A DNA stretch of 41,671 nt, from the NCBI RefSeq assembly GCF_000499385.1, contig NW_013653599.1:1-41671 (forward strand). The letters are read 5' to 3'. This stretch comes from Eimeria necatrix. Lineage: Eukaryota; Apicomplexa; Conoidasida; Eucoccidiorida; Eimeriidae. The position numbers and the translations under genes were made by a program. The notes below the pieces were generated by a model. It was not told the origin of the DNA. It saw only the letters and a program-made list of their open reading frames with translations, and made no database searches. Positions 11,498-24,001 of the stretch are shown in pieces; the stretch's first letter is position 1; every line of letters starts with the position of its first letter.

Positions 11498-12801
11498 GTG
11501 AGCTCCTAGGCGGATAGCTTCACCAACGCTGTACGAGCGTTCCTGCTGTGCGTATGCATACACAACATCGCGTAGACTGTGTGCCTATACATAACCAGAG
11601 TGACGCATTTGATTCTCACATTGTGCCTTTGGCTCTACATAACCAGAGGGCCACCTGTGCTTCTCATACTGCGACATTACTGCTGGAACGGCAACACTGT
11701 GTACAGCACATTGTTGGGACAAAAATTCGACATATCACTTTCTTTAATTTGCCGGAAGTTCGAGACATAATTATGGTCTGAAACAAGCTGACCTCCCAAC
11801 AGTTAGTAGGCCTAGTGCAACGATAACCCAGGCTGCCTACATATAGCAAGTTATGTGCTGCGCCTGGATATTGGTATTACTAGAATAAGTACCCCGGGGT
11901 GCTGAAGGAGAAATCACAGATAACTTAAAGCTGACACGGCCTTATTGGTATTGATAAAATAAACTCAAGCCCTGTGGGTAAAACTATTTGTTAGTGAAGG
12001 CTTGCTGCCATTCAACTTCTCGCGTTTTTCAACTGTTGCTGCGTCTAGCAGTAACAAAGGTTTTTTCTTGCATCATACTACTCTGCACTTGTTTATACTG
12101 TAAGTGAAGAAATGGGATATGAAAGCACTATGCAGATGCTCATCTAACTCTGCGACAAGACTAGGTGTGTTTTTTGACTTAAACTTGTAAATTTCGAGGA
12201 CTAAGGGCTCCCGTTCTATATTTTGCCACATAATAAATACCTCCACAACTTCGGATCGATTGAATTTTATCAGCATGTACTAAGCTTAGTATTGAAGTTG
12301 ACACGACGAAAGCTGGCGTGCAAACGCACAGGGAGTGCGCGTGGCCCACAGTTGTGCTGCAATTGAAGGACCTCTCCGTGATCTAGCCTCTAAAGCGGGT
12401 TTTCACTCTCCTCGTCCTGCGCTTTAGCATCACTTTGCTCTGTTTAAACTAGAGCTCTGTATCAACTTTCTGAAGAGACCCAAAGCAGCAAACAGCAAAA
12501 CAACTCTTCGCTCACTATGTGAAACCCAGCAAGTCAGACATTTTTTGAACAATAGATGCGTCTAAAAGAAACTAGCTGTAGCCAAATAATTTTGCGTATC
12601 AACTAGCATGCGCTTGCCGGTTTGTTTTACTTGAAAACAGTACACTGCAAGGGGCGAGATAGACGTAGTGTCATTCGGGTATGAACGCTTGCACGGAATT
12701 GCGATGGATCCTGAGTCTCTCGACCTTGGGCAGCCGCAGATGCCGCCCTCAGTAGTCAATAAATGTTGTGATCCCGTGCGTCGCACTATAAACTAGCATG
12801 T

Positions 12802-12890
12802 TTTCAAGGAAAATGCCTGAATCCAGCCTTTAGCTCACAGGAAGTACGTTACCTGACAATTCTTCAAGTTCAGCTACAATGAGCTAAACT
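12802..12890. repeat. Diverged dispersed repeat, copy 1
   Basis: Two blocks match 13,988-14,125: one around AATGCCTGAATCCAGC and one around ACGTTACCTGACAATTC. The partner carries about 40-50 extra bases between the blocks. Identity by eye is about 75-80 percent. Confidence 0.5.
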
Positions 12891-13987
12891 AGGGCCTGCG
12901 TTCCGTTCTTAACAGTTAGAAACTTGATCCTCCATTTTGCATGCAGACGCGTTTGTCCCATGTGACGGTGTAAACGACCTAGCAGAAAGCGTTCGTGAGG
13001 TACGCAGGCAGTAAGTAGAATGCGACCGATATGAAGATGACTCCATAGAGGCGTACCACGCACTCAATATTTATCACCAGTGTATATTGCCTCCTACTTT
13101 AGAACTTGTATTGCTGCTGAAAGGGAAAAGCACACTATGAGAAAGAAAAAGCGACTCATAGTGACTACCTTTTCCGGCAAGCTGCAGATCAACACTTGCA
13201 AATAAGGGGGCATGAATGTACCTATTGCGTCAGCGATTCACTCATGGCAGCCAACCAGTTCTCCAGGGCATAAGAGCGTTATGCAGCCCCAATGTATTAT
13301 GGTTTCCAGTCGCAGTTCAATATCCATATGAATACTAATATATAATTGCACATTTTGGTGAACCAAAAGGACTCCAGCAAAAGGTGCGACTTTCAGTCAC
13401 CTTTGTAAAATCTTTAGCTGCAGCTCCGTTTCAAATGTCAATGCACCGGCGCGCTTTGATTTGCGACGCTAAACGGAAAAGAACTGTCTTTTCAAGTGGC
13501 TCGTTCCAATTCGTCGCAACGTTGGGATGCAGGCATCTGCTTATCAAGCAAATCTATAAACAGAATGTAGGGTGCAGAACCAGCACGTACACCAAGTGGT
13601 ACTCACAAACGTTGTTTGCTTCCAGTGACAACACCTTGTAGACTCGCAAGCGGTCCTGGGCCTTGTAAGAGCAATGTATGTCTCCATAGGAGGGAGCCTC
13701 TCGAAGTGGCATCATCGTAGTTATCAGATGATCTGACGATTCGAGAGACGTTTTTGACAAGTAGCGTGCAGCATGACGTGGTCGCACGGCCACTTCACGC
13801 AGATAATTAGCTTTCTGGGGGCTTATCAACTCTCTGGAAAGAGTAGGCCCACGGTTGTTTTTAGTGAGGCACGTTCATGCTCACATAGTAGTCTTCAACA
13901 CCTTAAGCAAGAATATGGTTGATGGTTATTTGTCAAAATGGCTCGCGAAACTCCTATCATCCCTATCATATGTTTCAATCTCGCAAT

Positions 13988-14125
13988 ATTCTCGAGGAAA
14001 ACGCCTGAGTCCAGCGTTTTGCGGACATCTGGCACTGAAAAAGAATTTCCTCTCAACAGACAGTATGTTACCTGACAATTTTTCACATATACCAGCAACA
14101 CCAACAATAGCTAAGATAAACTACT
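13988..14125. repeat. Diverged dispersed repeat, copy 2
   Basis: This is the partner of 12,802-12,890 in the same orientation. The shared blocks read ACGCCTGAGTCCAGC and ATGTTACCTGACAATTT. The family is not recognised. Confidence 0.5.
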
Positions 14126-14369
14126 CATTTAGTTTTTAGCAATTTTGAAAATGTACTGTCGATTTTGCATCGAATATTGTGAGGGCAAATGCAAGCATGA
14201 TTGTCTCATATCGCGGTATAAACGACACTGCAGAGGCCAAGCTATCTACAAGCATGTTATTAAAAATATACATACTTACTGGCACGAATTCTAGCTCCAC
14301 AACAAACGTTTGAAACAATGCAATAGCCTGGAGGAGGTAAAACACATCGATTGCAGAGACGCTATCTTG

Positions 14370-15069
14370 AGGCTGCCAAGAAAGTGGTTGGCCCAGTAGG
14401 TATCGGTATATCGTACGAAGATTTTTGTTTGCTGTTTTTGAAACAGAAGTGTTGATTCAATAAAGTTTTCTATCGAGCTCGCGACCCCAGAACCAATATT
14501 GCTGACCGTATCCAGGAAGTGGGCCTTGATGAAACATTGTTCAGACGTTTCTTACGTCAGGGAAGGATGGCTTTCAAAAAAGGGGTTCCACTGCTCTATC
14601 GGAGATCTAGTTTTCGATAAGTGTTTTCTGCCACGTGAGCAGGCAGTGAGAAGATGTATTCGAGCAGCGAGCCAACCTATCTAGACTTCTAATGCACATA
14701 ATTTTGCTTACACTGGATGATTGCTAAAGGAAGCTCTTTTGCTGCTGAAATCAGCTTTTGCGTAAATGGGATACTGCTTGCGCTCGTTGGAAACGTCGCT
14801 CGTGATGCATGACTGAAAGACTTCGTAGAATCCGTTAGCCACTGCAACCGAGGGGCGTCGCCTTGCTTCACAGACGGTACGTCAACAGGACGTGGCCTTG
14901 CTGGACACGAATATATCTTATGGCTTTAGTGCGTATCATCCAAAGTTAGCTCATTTGTTTATCCAAAATAGCTCATTTGCTTACTCTTTTGCAGTCTTAA
15001 CAATATGCTTATCTTTAAGACTAAAATGTTTCTCTTGATGCGTGCGCAATCGAAGAAAGCAAGTGCATT
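14370..15069 (-). repeat. Left arm of 700-bp inverted duplication
   Basis: The sequence matches 25,868-26,579 in reverse complement along its whole length. Identity by eye is about 90-95 percent, with small insertions. The outer edge starts at AGGCTGCCAAG and the inner edge ends at AAGTGCATT. The minus strand carries a 60-codon frame, from KQGDAPRLQWLTDSTKSF to ISAAKE, that stays open in both copies. Four of the five codon differences I found there change the amino acid, so it does not look like a conserved protein. No terminal repeats or transposase are visible, so a segmental duplication is more likely than a known mobile element. Confidence 0.85.
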
Positions 15070-18000
15070 CTTTTTGCTAACGCGGGTTGTTTTGAGGACC
15101 CAATGGGACTTGAATTCATAAAGCATAAAGATATGTAGTGTGCCATCAGCTGGATACTTTGACTTTTTAAAGGACTTTCTCATATTTATCTTTGTGCTAC
15201 GAGTTGTTATGTTGGTCTTAAAAATATTGTACAGGCAAAAGGAGACCGAGCCATGGAGTCGCTGACACATGATGGGTGTCAACAGTGGATGTACCAATGA
15301 TATTTTACCTCTCCAATAGAACAGGGTCTTAACTACATGTGTTTGCCATGTTGGTTGGATGTGGCCAGTATGTGCGTTGTCGGCACGGCTTCATGCAATT
15401 CGGCGCTCGCTTACAGCTGATACCCGGGAGGGACTGTTTTTCATTATTTGCATGGTGCTCAAGTTCCACTCGATGACGTTGGGAATTCATTCAATTCATT
15501 TTAAGGGGACGTGTTATGTTCTCTAGTTACATCCTGTAGAGCTAAACTAAGTGTGAAACACTAAGCCCGCATTGGATGCTTCACGTTATATAAGAGGCAA
15601 TATCTGAGGACTGATTACTACGGAGTCCCGTAAACGCTCCTATGTGGGCCAACGCTGCATCCTGTGAGCTAGTAGCGCTTTCTGCAGAGCGTATCGGCAA
15701 ACTCAATATCTAATAGGTTCGAGTTGATTGTCCAGGCTGTGGGCCTCTTGCACACTTTTAGTCAAAGTACACTGCGCTATGCATCGAGTATAGCAAGTAG
15801 CATTAATGCAAAGTAAGATGCCGATCAGCGTTTCAAAGCACCAGCACTGCATCTGTCGATGTGCCGCTGCCAGATCTCCAGCAGTAATGGTTTCGAATCC
15901 CATTTAGTGTCCATAAAATATGCTATAGCGCATTCACGAGTTTACAGAATGGCAGATGATCCTGAGGCTCCCTTGTCACCTGTGTATAATGTGTCCATCG
16001 CTTTTCAGTGCATAGATAGGCCGCTGCGCCAGTCATGTTTCTTTCACACCGATGCTTACCTGGATCAACTACTACCAAGCCATAGCAATTTTTATTGTGA
16101 AATTCAAGGGCGTCATTGATTTCTCAGAAAGTGGGGGTTTGTTTAGCCGTGCACTAAGAGCTTCTACAGGAACGTACGGTGCAACGCTTGTCGTTTGCTG
16201 TGAGGGTCGCAACTTCTTGCGAATACGCGTTGGCCACATGAATTTTTCTACATCTTAAGATCACTGACGGACTGCCACGACGAAGAGAGTGCGGTCAATG
16301 AAGAAAACTGTGTGCAGCTCTTTCACATGTGCAGCTAGGCCTTACAATTGTAACGGATTAGTGCATCTTCAGTTTTTTCACGAGATCTGCTGCTTGTCCC
16401 GAATTTATCGTGATTTTATGGGCCTCAAGCAGTGGAGACGCTGAGCAGAAGGCAGTGCAAGCACTTAGGCTGGAGCATGAATTTCGGCCTGTGTCTTCTC
16501 TACCATGCAAAAAGGAAAGTCACTACATGGTGTCCTCGACAGTAAATTACCTCCATGCGGCTCAATAATCTCGCTAGCAAAACGTTTCAGACAAGGGCAA
16601 TGCTAACATCTGCTAAGAATCTTTACTCACTACATATCTGGTGCCTCGATCCGTCCACTTACAGCCACAGACTAACAATGAAATTTATCCTGCTGAAATG
16701 ATTATTCTCCACGGTATATGCTGCTCATCAAAGACTGCTCTGCGTGTGTGCAAGTGACCGCCTATTAGATGTGCTTGAACAGTGTTTGACGCTCCCGTGG
16801 ATAAAAGTAGAACTGAACTCTCGTGCGGTATACGGTGTCTATCAGGGCAGCGCCTTGCATCTAAAAGCGCCATCGGAAACTACGCCCTTTCATTGAAATA
16901 TACTATGCAAAGGGCGGAACAGTTTGCAAGGTGCCCTATTTGTGACTCATGAAAAGAATTGAGAATTCCATAACGAATGTTCAGCTTGTAGGCACCAAAC
17001 CGCATACTGAAATTTCACACAAAACGGTAACAAAGATCGATTGGCTGGCTGCAGCATCCCAGTTTGGCGTCTTCTGTAAAGCCATGTATGCTTCTGTCAA
17101 GGGCAGCACATCCCTTGTCTGGTTTATGGTAGCGAGAGCTTCAAGAGGGCACTTGCTGCTTTTGAGTTTAGTGTTCCCCCGTATCGATGACTGATCACGC
17201 CCACAGTGGTGGGCGGACTGCCCGTAGTGCAAGCGTCAGGTCTTGGATACAAGTCCCAGAGTGTTGCTCCGTTTGTTATACTCTGAACTCGTAATTCATC
17301 TTCGCTGTGAGAAGCTGGTGATAAGCAACTCTGGCAACATTCAAAGCGAGCAACACTTGAAACAGCACGCTCTTCAGGATGTGCGTTTGCGCGTATGTTG
17401 GTCTTCATACCAATTCCATATACATGATTTCATACTTCTCAAGAACGCGCCACAACAGTTTGAGACTTTTTCTTTGGGTTCCCGATGTCGAAATCTGCGT
17501 GCTAACTTGATAATATGCCTGTTCTACTCAGAGGAGGGGCCGTGCGCAGGATGTGAGTCATAAGAGAGCTTAGCCAAAGTGTGGTCCCGTCTAGCCAGGG
17601 CACAATATATGCTTACGATGTAAGCCAAGCAAGCATCCATTATGATGCAATTTTTATTGCAAGGCCTACTATTTGTCTTTTGGCCTGGTGAGCTGGGTGG
17701 GCGCGTGGCGCTGGAGAAGAGTGTGTGCGAGGTGCGCCTGAGCTGCATGAGCGTGTGCGTTCAATCAATCAAGCAAGACTCGCTGATCTCCGCTAAACTC
17801 GCCTTGTCTCGCTCTGCATTCCCGCCAGACTTCTTCCAGAGTCGTAGAATGCACAAAAGAGAAGGTGTAAACAAAGCACAAAGCTATGCTTCGCGGCTGT
17901 CCGACAAGCTTCCGGTTGAACATGCACCAAGCGCACGTCCAAGAGGCCCATGAACTACTGTTCATCTGCACAAAAGCACACGCAACTTGGACTAAACACC

Positions 18001-19739
18001 TTCAAGACGCAATATGGAGATTGCTGTTACAGAATGTGACGTAATCTAGTGCGAACATCAATGAAGAGTCCGGTAAGTATTCGTGGGCGATTAGGTGGTG
18101 AGTTCCACTTGGTCGAGGACCGCATTGCCTTCTTACTGCCACTTTGTTAAAGAGCATAAACACAGCGAGTACTCACCAAACTTTCGCACAGAGAAATTGA
18201 GTAATCTTGAGCACCATGAGTTGATGACTGCACAGCAGAAGGCCAAACAGCGCTTTTGTACAATGCGTTAATGAAAGAAGACGTTTCGGTTGGTTCACAA
18301 TTAGGGTGAATATTTGCGAGGTTCAGCAAAAGTTGATGCTGCGCTTGAGATGCAACTTTCAGCAAACGCAACTGGAAGCCTTGGGTGTTAGCACTTAGTT
18401 AACGCAGTAAACGAAAGCTGGCAGCCTGATTTAGCTTGTAGTTGGTTTCAGAACTCACTGCTTTCATAGAAATTGTCTCTCGCGGATTGCTGCTTTTCTG
18501 GCATGTCTCAGAACGCGCATGCATCCATATCATTAAACTGGGATGCTCCGCTTTCGAATCAGAGCCATACGGACCGAATGTTTTAGTGTTTCGTTACTGC
18601 CGCGAAGCGCCGAGACGTTTCGTCATGATGTTTGTAGTACCGAAAATCCAAGAATGTGGTCTTCGTCAAACACAGAATGTGCGCCATTGAGACTCTGAAG
18701 AATGCGCGCGATCATGTTACACCTTTGTGGCTAGATGGCTGCTTAGGAATGTATTGGAAATTCTCGGTTCGTGGCTGGTCTACAAGCCACGTGCTTTCCA
18801 AAAACGCTGCTGGCAACTCAGAAGTAATTAAACCGTTACACGCTCTTGCAGCAACTGCCGCTAATGGTGTTCTAGCGAATAGAACCATTAGACAAACTTA
18901 AAACATGCGCAGCGATGGGCCCTGTGTCGAAAGAACTGAAAGCCACTTTGGTGTGGGCTGTTAATTTAGGAAGATGCTGCAGGCTGCTACAGAAGTGCTT
19001 TTAGTTCTACCACGTTACCAGGCGCATATTTTCACCGTCTTTGTGGCAATACCGCAATAGCCCTTCATACGCTCCAACTGAAATGCATGCACTTCCTCAG
19101 TGCGAAAGAATTGATCGATACAGTTCTCGCTGCTCCATTGCAAAGCCTTAGTTAAGCACAAATTACAAGCACATGACATAACGCTGCAAGACACAAGCTG
19201 CCCATGTGTTCTCTCTTTACACGCTTTGATATCAAGAACGCAGAGGCCCTAACATGCCTTTACAGTGCAGTCTCGAGCTGTTGGTTCTCAATATTTAGTC
19301 CGGATTCAGCGCATGAGCAAGGTCACAGTTATTGGGGCGGGCGCAGGCGGTATGTTTCACCAACGAAAGATCTCGGGCACTCCGTCACGGTGTCCTAGCT
19401 GAAACTCTTCCAACCCGCCAGTGAGCTGGCACAAACAGCATTGTCCATTAATATGCTGTAGCAGTCAGCACAGGCCTGTTTTTACAGGAGCATCTGCGTT
19501 GATTTGCGGGCCCGACCGTACTCTCTTCCCTCGCCAAAGCGTTTTTCTGAAAAGTGCAGCAGTCTCACAGAAGTCGATCGCTAGTCCATGGATGCACTTC
19601 AACGCAGGCAGGCCGGTTAGTGACGAATCGTCCACGTGACTGGGCTATGGGGCTTTGCCATACCAAACCCCCGCACGACAAATAACGCAGGATGCTGATG
19701 TCACGCTTAGAAAATTAGACCATTTGAGAGGATCTTATG

Positions 19740-20070
19740 CTGTTTGTAAATACTCACGAATGCAGGTCTGTTGTCGGCGTGCGGGACGAAGCTAGCGTTG
19801 ACAGTGTGGAACATGTGCGGTTGGTTAGGTTGATGCCCACTTAGCAGCTTGATGCAATATCGTTTAGTCTCCTTTTTCCCGCAGACGTTTCTCCAAAAAG
19901 GGAAAGATTAACTTTCCCTTATTTGATTTTCAGTGAGTGTTGAAGCTGTCACACAGAATGGACTTGCTGTTTTTTGTTCTCTGTCTATGTCACTCTAAAA
20001 AAAGGTGCTATCTTGTCAACGTCCACATCAGATAACAGCCTTTGTTTTGTGCTGAACACTATAAAATAAG
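19740..20070. repeat. Diverged repeat of about 300 bp, copy 1
   Basis: Blocks of this stretch recur in the same order and at nearly the same spacing at 22,761-23,075. They are AATGCAGGTCTG followed by a CGGC..GCGGG core, GCTTGATGCA, TGCTGTTTTTTGT, and ACAGCCTTTGTT. Overall identity is low, roughly 60-70 percent. No coding sequence is evident in it. Confidence 0.5.
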
Positions 20071-21352
20071 CTGGTCGGATCTGAGCCGTTGACTTCATCG
20101 GATACCGGCTAGTAGAGGACTGTTTAGCACGCCGCGCTCATGCTCAGAAATGTTCAATTTCTCCCTTTCACACTCTATCTCTTGTTATTCACGCAGCTTT
20201 CTGCTGGTTCTTTGTGAGAGTTATAGCCTCAGCTGTCCATTTATGGAAAGTCAGGCTAGCGAGTCGTTAAAACTTTTCAAAGAAAAACTGCCGTTGTTCC
20301 TTAATGAGAACATAGTCCTGATTGTTCGCTCCAGTAGCCGTGGAGTCTGCATGAGTGACGGTAGTGGTTTTTATCTCCTACACTGTGCTGGATCTAGGCT
20401 TCTTAACGCCGAAAGTTTTGTGAAACTTTTGTGATTTTATCGCTGCTTCTTGAAGGTGGTTTATCTACAGCGCCTGAACAATTTATGTCTTTTTCAGAGC
20501 TGAACTGCTTTAATCGTGCAATTCTTGCATGCCCCATGTTGCTTGCTGTGTGCTTTATTGCGATACCAAAGCTTGTAAGCTTCAGGAAAAGCAACATGCA
20601 TGCAGTATTCTAGATTGCGCAGAACGAGGCAGGATGAGCTTCTGGAGCAGCGTACGTTGTGCAGGAGCCACTGGTAGAAATGCTGACTGGCGTAAAATAT
20701 GCTGTAGGTGATGCAATACGCATTCAGCGTGGTGCCCCAACTCGCTTTTGCCCTAGCAGTCTTACTATGTGGCCATTGTGGTTTGTGTTCACTTGCAGCA
20801 GAAATGCCAGCACTGGCTTTGCCGCGTTCAAGCATCTGCGTTCGACTGAATGACCTCCCGAATATTTTAGTGGCGCCAACTTAATCTCTCTAGAACATCA
20901 GTACATGACGTAATGACCAGCATTGCACGGATGCCTGCAACTACGAAGGCGATGACGTGCATCGGTGGTGGCGTAGATTCTGCGAAATATACTGTCTATG
21001 AGTTGAGTGCTTCGAATGCAATGATTATAAATACTTTTCGTTTCGTAACAGTGTCAATCTATTCATGTATCACCTATGTAGTTGCCGCTTCATCTTTACC
21101 CGACTCAGCAGTTCTCCAATCTGATTGTGCGCGTACGCGATAACAAAAATCACTCTCAAATGCAATTGTTAGATGTACAGTGCACTTGCATGCATTGAGA
21201 CCCGCGAAATGCCAGCATTTGCTCTGAGCTTCTGCCATACAACATCATCATGTGATTGTAACAGCACTGTTCATTCTCTGTGTCAAGACATAGACAAACT
21301 GGTATTCAGAGACCTGCACGCCAGTGCACTAGGAACAGTAAACCGTTTTTCC

Positions 21353-21391
21353 CCAAGTTTCTGATCGTCTTTTCCAAGTTTCTGATCGTCT
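21353..21391. repeat. Short tandem repeat, 18 bp x 2
   Basis: CCAAGTTTCTGATCGTCT occurs at 21353-21370 and again at 21374-21391. Confidence 0.75.
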
Positions 21392-21728
21392 CATATGTTA
21401 GCTTGTGACATGCGTGCAGCAGCAGCTCTAATTGTTTATGTACCAGTATCTTGGAAACGAGGAGTAGCTGTGACACTAATGTACATACCAAACATCGAAG
21501 CTTTCGCATGCAGATGTTTCTGTCTGGTGTTTTAGAAAGAGTTTGCAGAGACCAGCCACAAGTCTGTTCCGGTTTCGGAAAGCTGCCAGCTGTCCGTATT
21601 TGCTCTGGGCTATTAGCATGTTGAATTTAAAACGTTTTCAGGACGGTGCCCTTCCATAACAAAACTGTGTGTGTTGCTTGCAACCTTCATCAGCGCAGAA
21701 GCTGCAGTTCCATCTAGTGTGCCAGTGT

Positions 21729-22178
21729 TCACCCATGCAGTAGGTTAGTGCCTGGTGATTTTGCAGTGCGTGAGCTGCTTTGTTGAATATTGAAGCCAGT
21801 CAACAAACATTCGATGCTTCTTTTGCCACAGTCCTGGGTGTAGAGCTGCTTAACGTGTGAAGAAGTGAGGATACGTAGGTCAGTAATCTTCATCAATTGA
21901 AGAGTTAGTCGTGCGTCTCTTGCAGAATTCTCAGTGTCGAACCGACAAATGAATATCGCTGTCACAATTGTTGATGACTCATTTAGCTGATGTTGCACCT
22001 CGAAAAATTTTTCTTCAAGCCGCCCTCCCCAAGGAAGCACCAGTAAGGTTGGTAGATGGCATAATGAATGGCATGTCAAGCTGCTTGCCTCTATCGCAGC
22101 TGTTAAAGCCCTGGGAGCAGCAACATTCTTCACTAGTAACATAGCGCCAACGCGACTGCGAGCTTCACCTGTTGCCTG
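21729..22178 (-). CDS. Candidate last exon, unknown protein
   Basis: On the minus strand a frame of about 149 codons is open from a possible acceptor (AGACTAG, ending at 22,179) to a TGA at 21,729. The first in-frame ATG is at 22,142, so the product may instead be a 137-residue protein. The translation is balanced and partly charged, with segments such as GGRLEEKFFEVQHQLNESS and DTENSARDARLTLQLMKIT. It shows no signal peptide or membrane segment. Frames of this length are expected about once or twice by chance in the window, so the call rests on composition. A second minus-strand frame at 23,789-24,001 could be an upstream exon of the same gene. Confidence 0.3.
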   Translation of the reverse strand, partial: QATGEARSRVGAMLLVKNVAAPRALTAAIEASSLTCHSLCHLPTLLVLPWGGRLEEKFFEVQHQLNESSTIVTAIFICRFDTENSARDARLTLQLMKITDLRILTSSHVKQLYTQDCGKRSIECLLTGFNIQQSSSRTAKSPGTNLLHG

Positions 22179-22760
22179 CTAGTCTGGATATTTGACGCAT
22201 TTTTAGGATGTACGTAGACACAAAATGCTGAAAAGGTCGAAAGATCACTCACATTTTGCTCGGAAGTTTTATCGCTGCAAGATTCGCAAAGATATGATGC
22301 GTCATTGTCCCCTATAAGAAACGCAAACCCACGACTTCAGGAGATGCGCAAGGGACGGAAAGACAGCCAACTTCATAACGGAAGTTAAACCGACGCACGT
22401 GGTCTCAGCGGCGCCGTTGCTTTGTAGATTGCATGACACGCACGGGTGCGCGTTTGGGGACGTTTAGGAAGTGAGAAGCAACTTCGGAATGATACACATG
22501 AGGAGATTGCTAGCCCGCAGCTAGCTAGCATGAATGCATCCTCTTCCCGTGCCAAAGTGCCCTCCTGAGAAGCACAAAGCAGTGACACAGGAATCAGTCG
22601 TTTTCTCTTAGTTACACTGAAGACGTCATTGCACGCCTTTTAACAGACGGTCCGCATGACGCGGTTATTGGGTTAAGTGATAGTAGACCCCGCCAAGAGA
22701 AAATGTATTTGGGACAAATGTTATGATGAAAACATTAGAGCATTAGAGTGTCTTACCGGG

Positions 22761-23075
22761 AACTTCTACATACTCTCCAATGCAGGTCTGCCATCGGCAT
22801 GCGGGGCAAAGCGCCGCATCCCGATAGCGTCCGTAAAGTATTTAGACTAGGGGCCGCATGAAGGCTTGATGCATTAAAATTTGATTTCGTAGCTCGGGTG
22901 TGCAGGTTTTTTTAATGTTACTTTTTCGCGGCCTTCTTTTTTCTAGGGTGCCTCGGCCGCTCGCATACCCTGTGAGGCTGTTTTTTGTCCACCATTTGTG
23001 GAGCATTACAACAAGATGTTGATTTGTCACCGCCAATATCGCATGACAGGCTTTGTTCTGTGAATTACGGTGGCG
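22761..23075. repeat. Diverged repeat of about 300 bp, copy 2
   Basis: This is the partner of 19,740-20,070 in the same orientation, with collinear short blocks. The two copies are about 3.0 kb apart. Confidence 0.5.
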
Positions 23076-23788
23076 ATTACAATATTTTCTGGTTCATGTA
23101 TAGATCATTTATGCCCATTATGTGTCGAGTATTGAGAGGCTGACTCCCAAGCGCTACTGGAGCCATCGTCGTTGAAGCATTCAGATGGTATTCCTCATGG
23201 GTGATGATATTTGCTGCGAGCTCTGATTATAGCTATTCCGCATGCGGTTTGCACTGTGAGCAGTGCAGTTTTTTGAACAAGGGCAATTCTCTCTCACGCA
23301 TGAGTTTCTCGTGTTACTTTTTCAATATGTGACATAATAGTCTGATTAAAAGCACAGTTTCAACAGTGTATGTAAAGAAGGAAGAAGTCTTCACCTGCAG
23401 GTGCAGCATGCGATGCTGTTGCTCAGCAAATTTTTCTCTTGCGATAATTTGTATTCTGTTAGTCTGCGCACGGCTTTCATTTCTGGGAATGAACTTTCGT
23501 TTGTTTTTGGTGAGGTTCTTACCACTAGCTGAGCATTTAGGGAAAATAGTATCAGCCGACTGTAGAGCGTTTCAGTTGGAAGTTGTCACTTGCCGTACAA
23601 TATGGAGCCTCCACAGCTATTGGTTCATCAAGCGTCATCTTTGTGCTGAGCGCGCTTGCATTTATGCGAACCACCTCATATGAGAGTTTGTAAATAACTC
23701 AATAAAAGCTTTTTGCATGGCTGGGAGATGGGGTTTATCGCCAATGAAGCATCCGAGTTCCCATGCTGTACAACTTCTGTCCAGATGG

Positions 23789-24001
23789 TTACTGATATTT
23801 TCGCTTAAGTTCAGCAAGAACAGTAACCCAATTGTTTAGTGGTAGAGTCAATTTAAACTGTTGCCTGCATGGTTCGTGGTGTAGCCTGTTTGCTGCACTT
23901 GTGTTTGATATCAATCCGTCAAGTGTGCATTGCCGGATTGCTTGTATTGCTTCTGCAGAAACAGTAAGGGGTTTGCTTAAAGCAGTTACTAGAACCTCCA
24001 T
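23789..24001 (-). CDS. Candidate small ORF or exon, unknown protein
   Basis: A minus-strand frame starts with ATG at 24,001 and runs 70 codons to TAA. It begins MEVLVTALSKPLTVSAEAIQ and ends NNWVTVLAELKRKYQ. Composition is ordinary for a soluble protein with only two cysteines. An internal acceptor of good quality (a pyrimidine run ending TTTCTGCAG) could instead make the second part an exon. No domain is recognised and chance cannot be excluded. Confidence 0.2.
   Translation of the reverse strand: MEVLVTALSKPLTVSAEAIQAIRQCTLDGLISNTSAANRLHHEPCRQQFKLTLPLNNWVTVLAELKRKYQ

Larger units (their letters stand above)
11498..14369. other. Repeat-poor stretch, no confident gene
   Basis: A hydrophobic open frame at about 11,579-11,770 (+) could continue the preceding candidate exons but has no clear donor. 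The rest holds only frames of chance length. Two diverged copies of a short repeat (12,802-12,890 and 13,988-14,125) are the only structure I see. Confidence 0.4.
15070..21728. other. Repeat-poor stretch with weak open frames
   Basis: No gene can be called with confidence. Two plus-strand frames have a more protein-like composition than the rest: 16,949-17,194 (ATG start, begins MKRIENSITNVQLVG, one cysteine in 81 codons) and 18,656-18,901 (includes KNAAGNSEVIKPLHALAA). Neither has clear splice sites or a recognised domain. A diverged repeat starts at 19,740 and a short tandem repeat lies at 21,353. Confidence 0.4.

Noticed and set aside
14370..15069. Mobile element call for the inverted duplication
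   Set aside because: I find no terminal repeats, target-site duplication or transposase, and only two copies are seen.
15885..15905. tRNA-like T-arm (GGTTTCGAATCCC)
   Set aside because: The loop has the wrong length for a T-arm and no matching acceptor, D or anticodon arms are found upstream.
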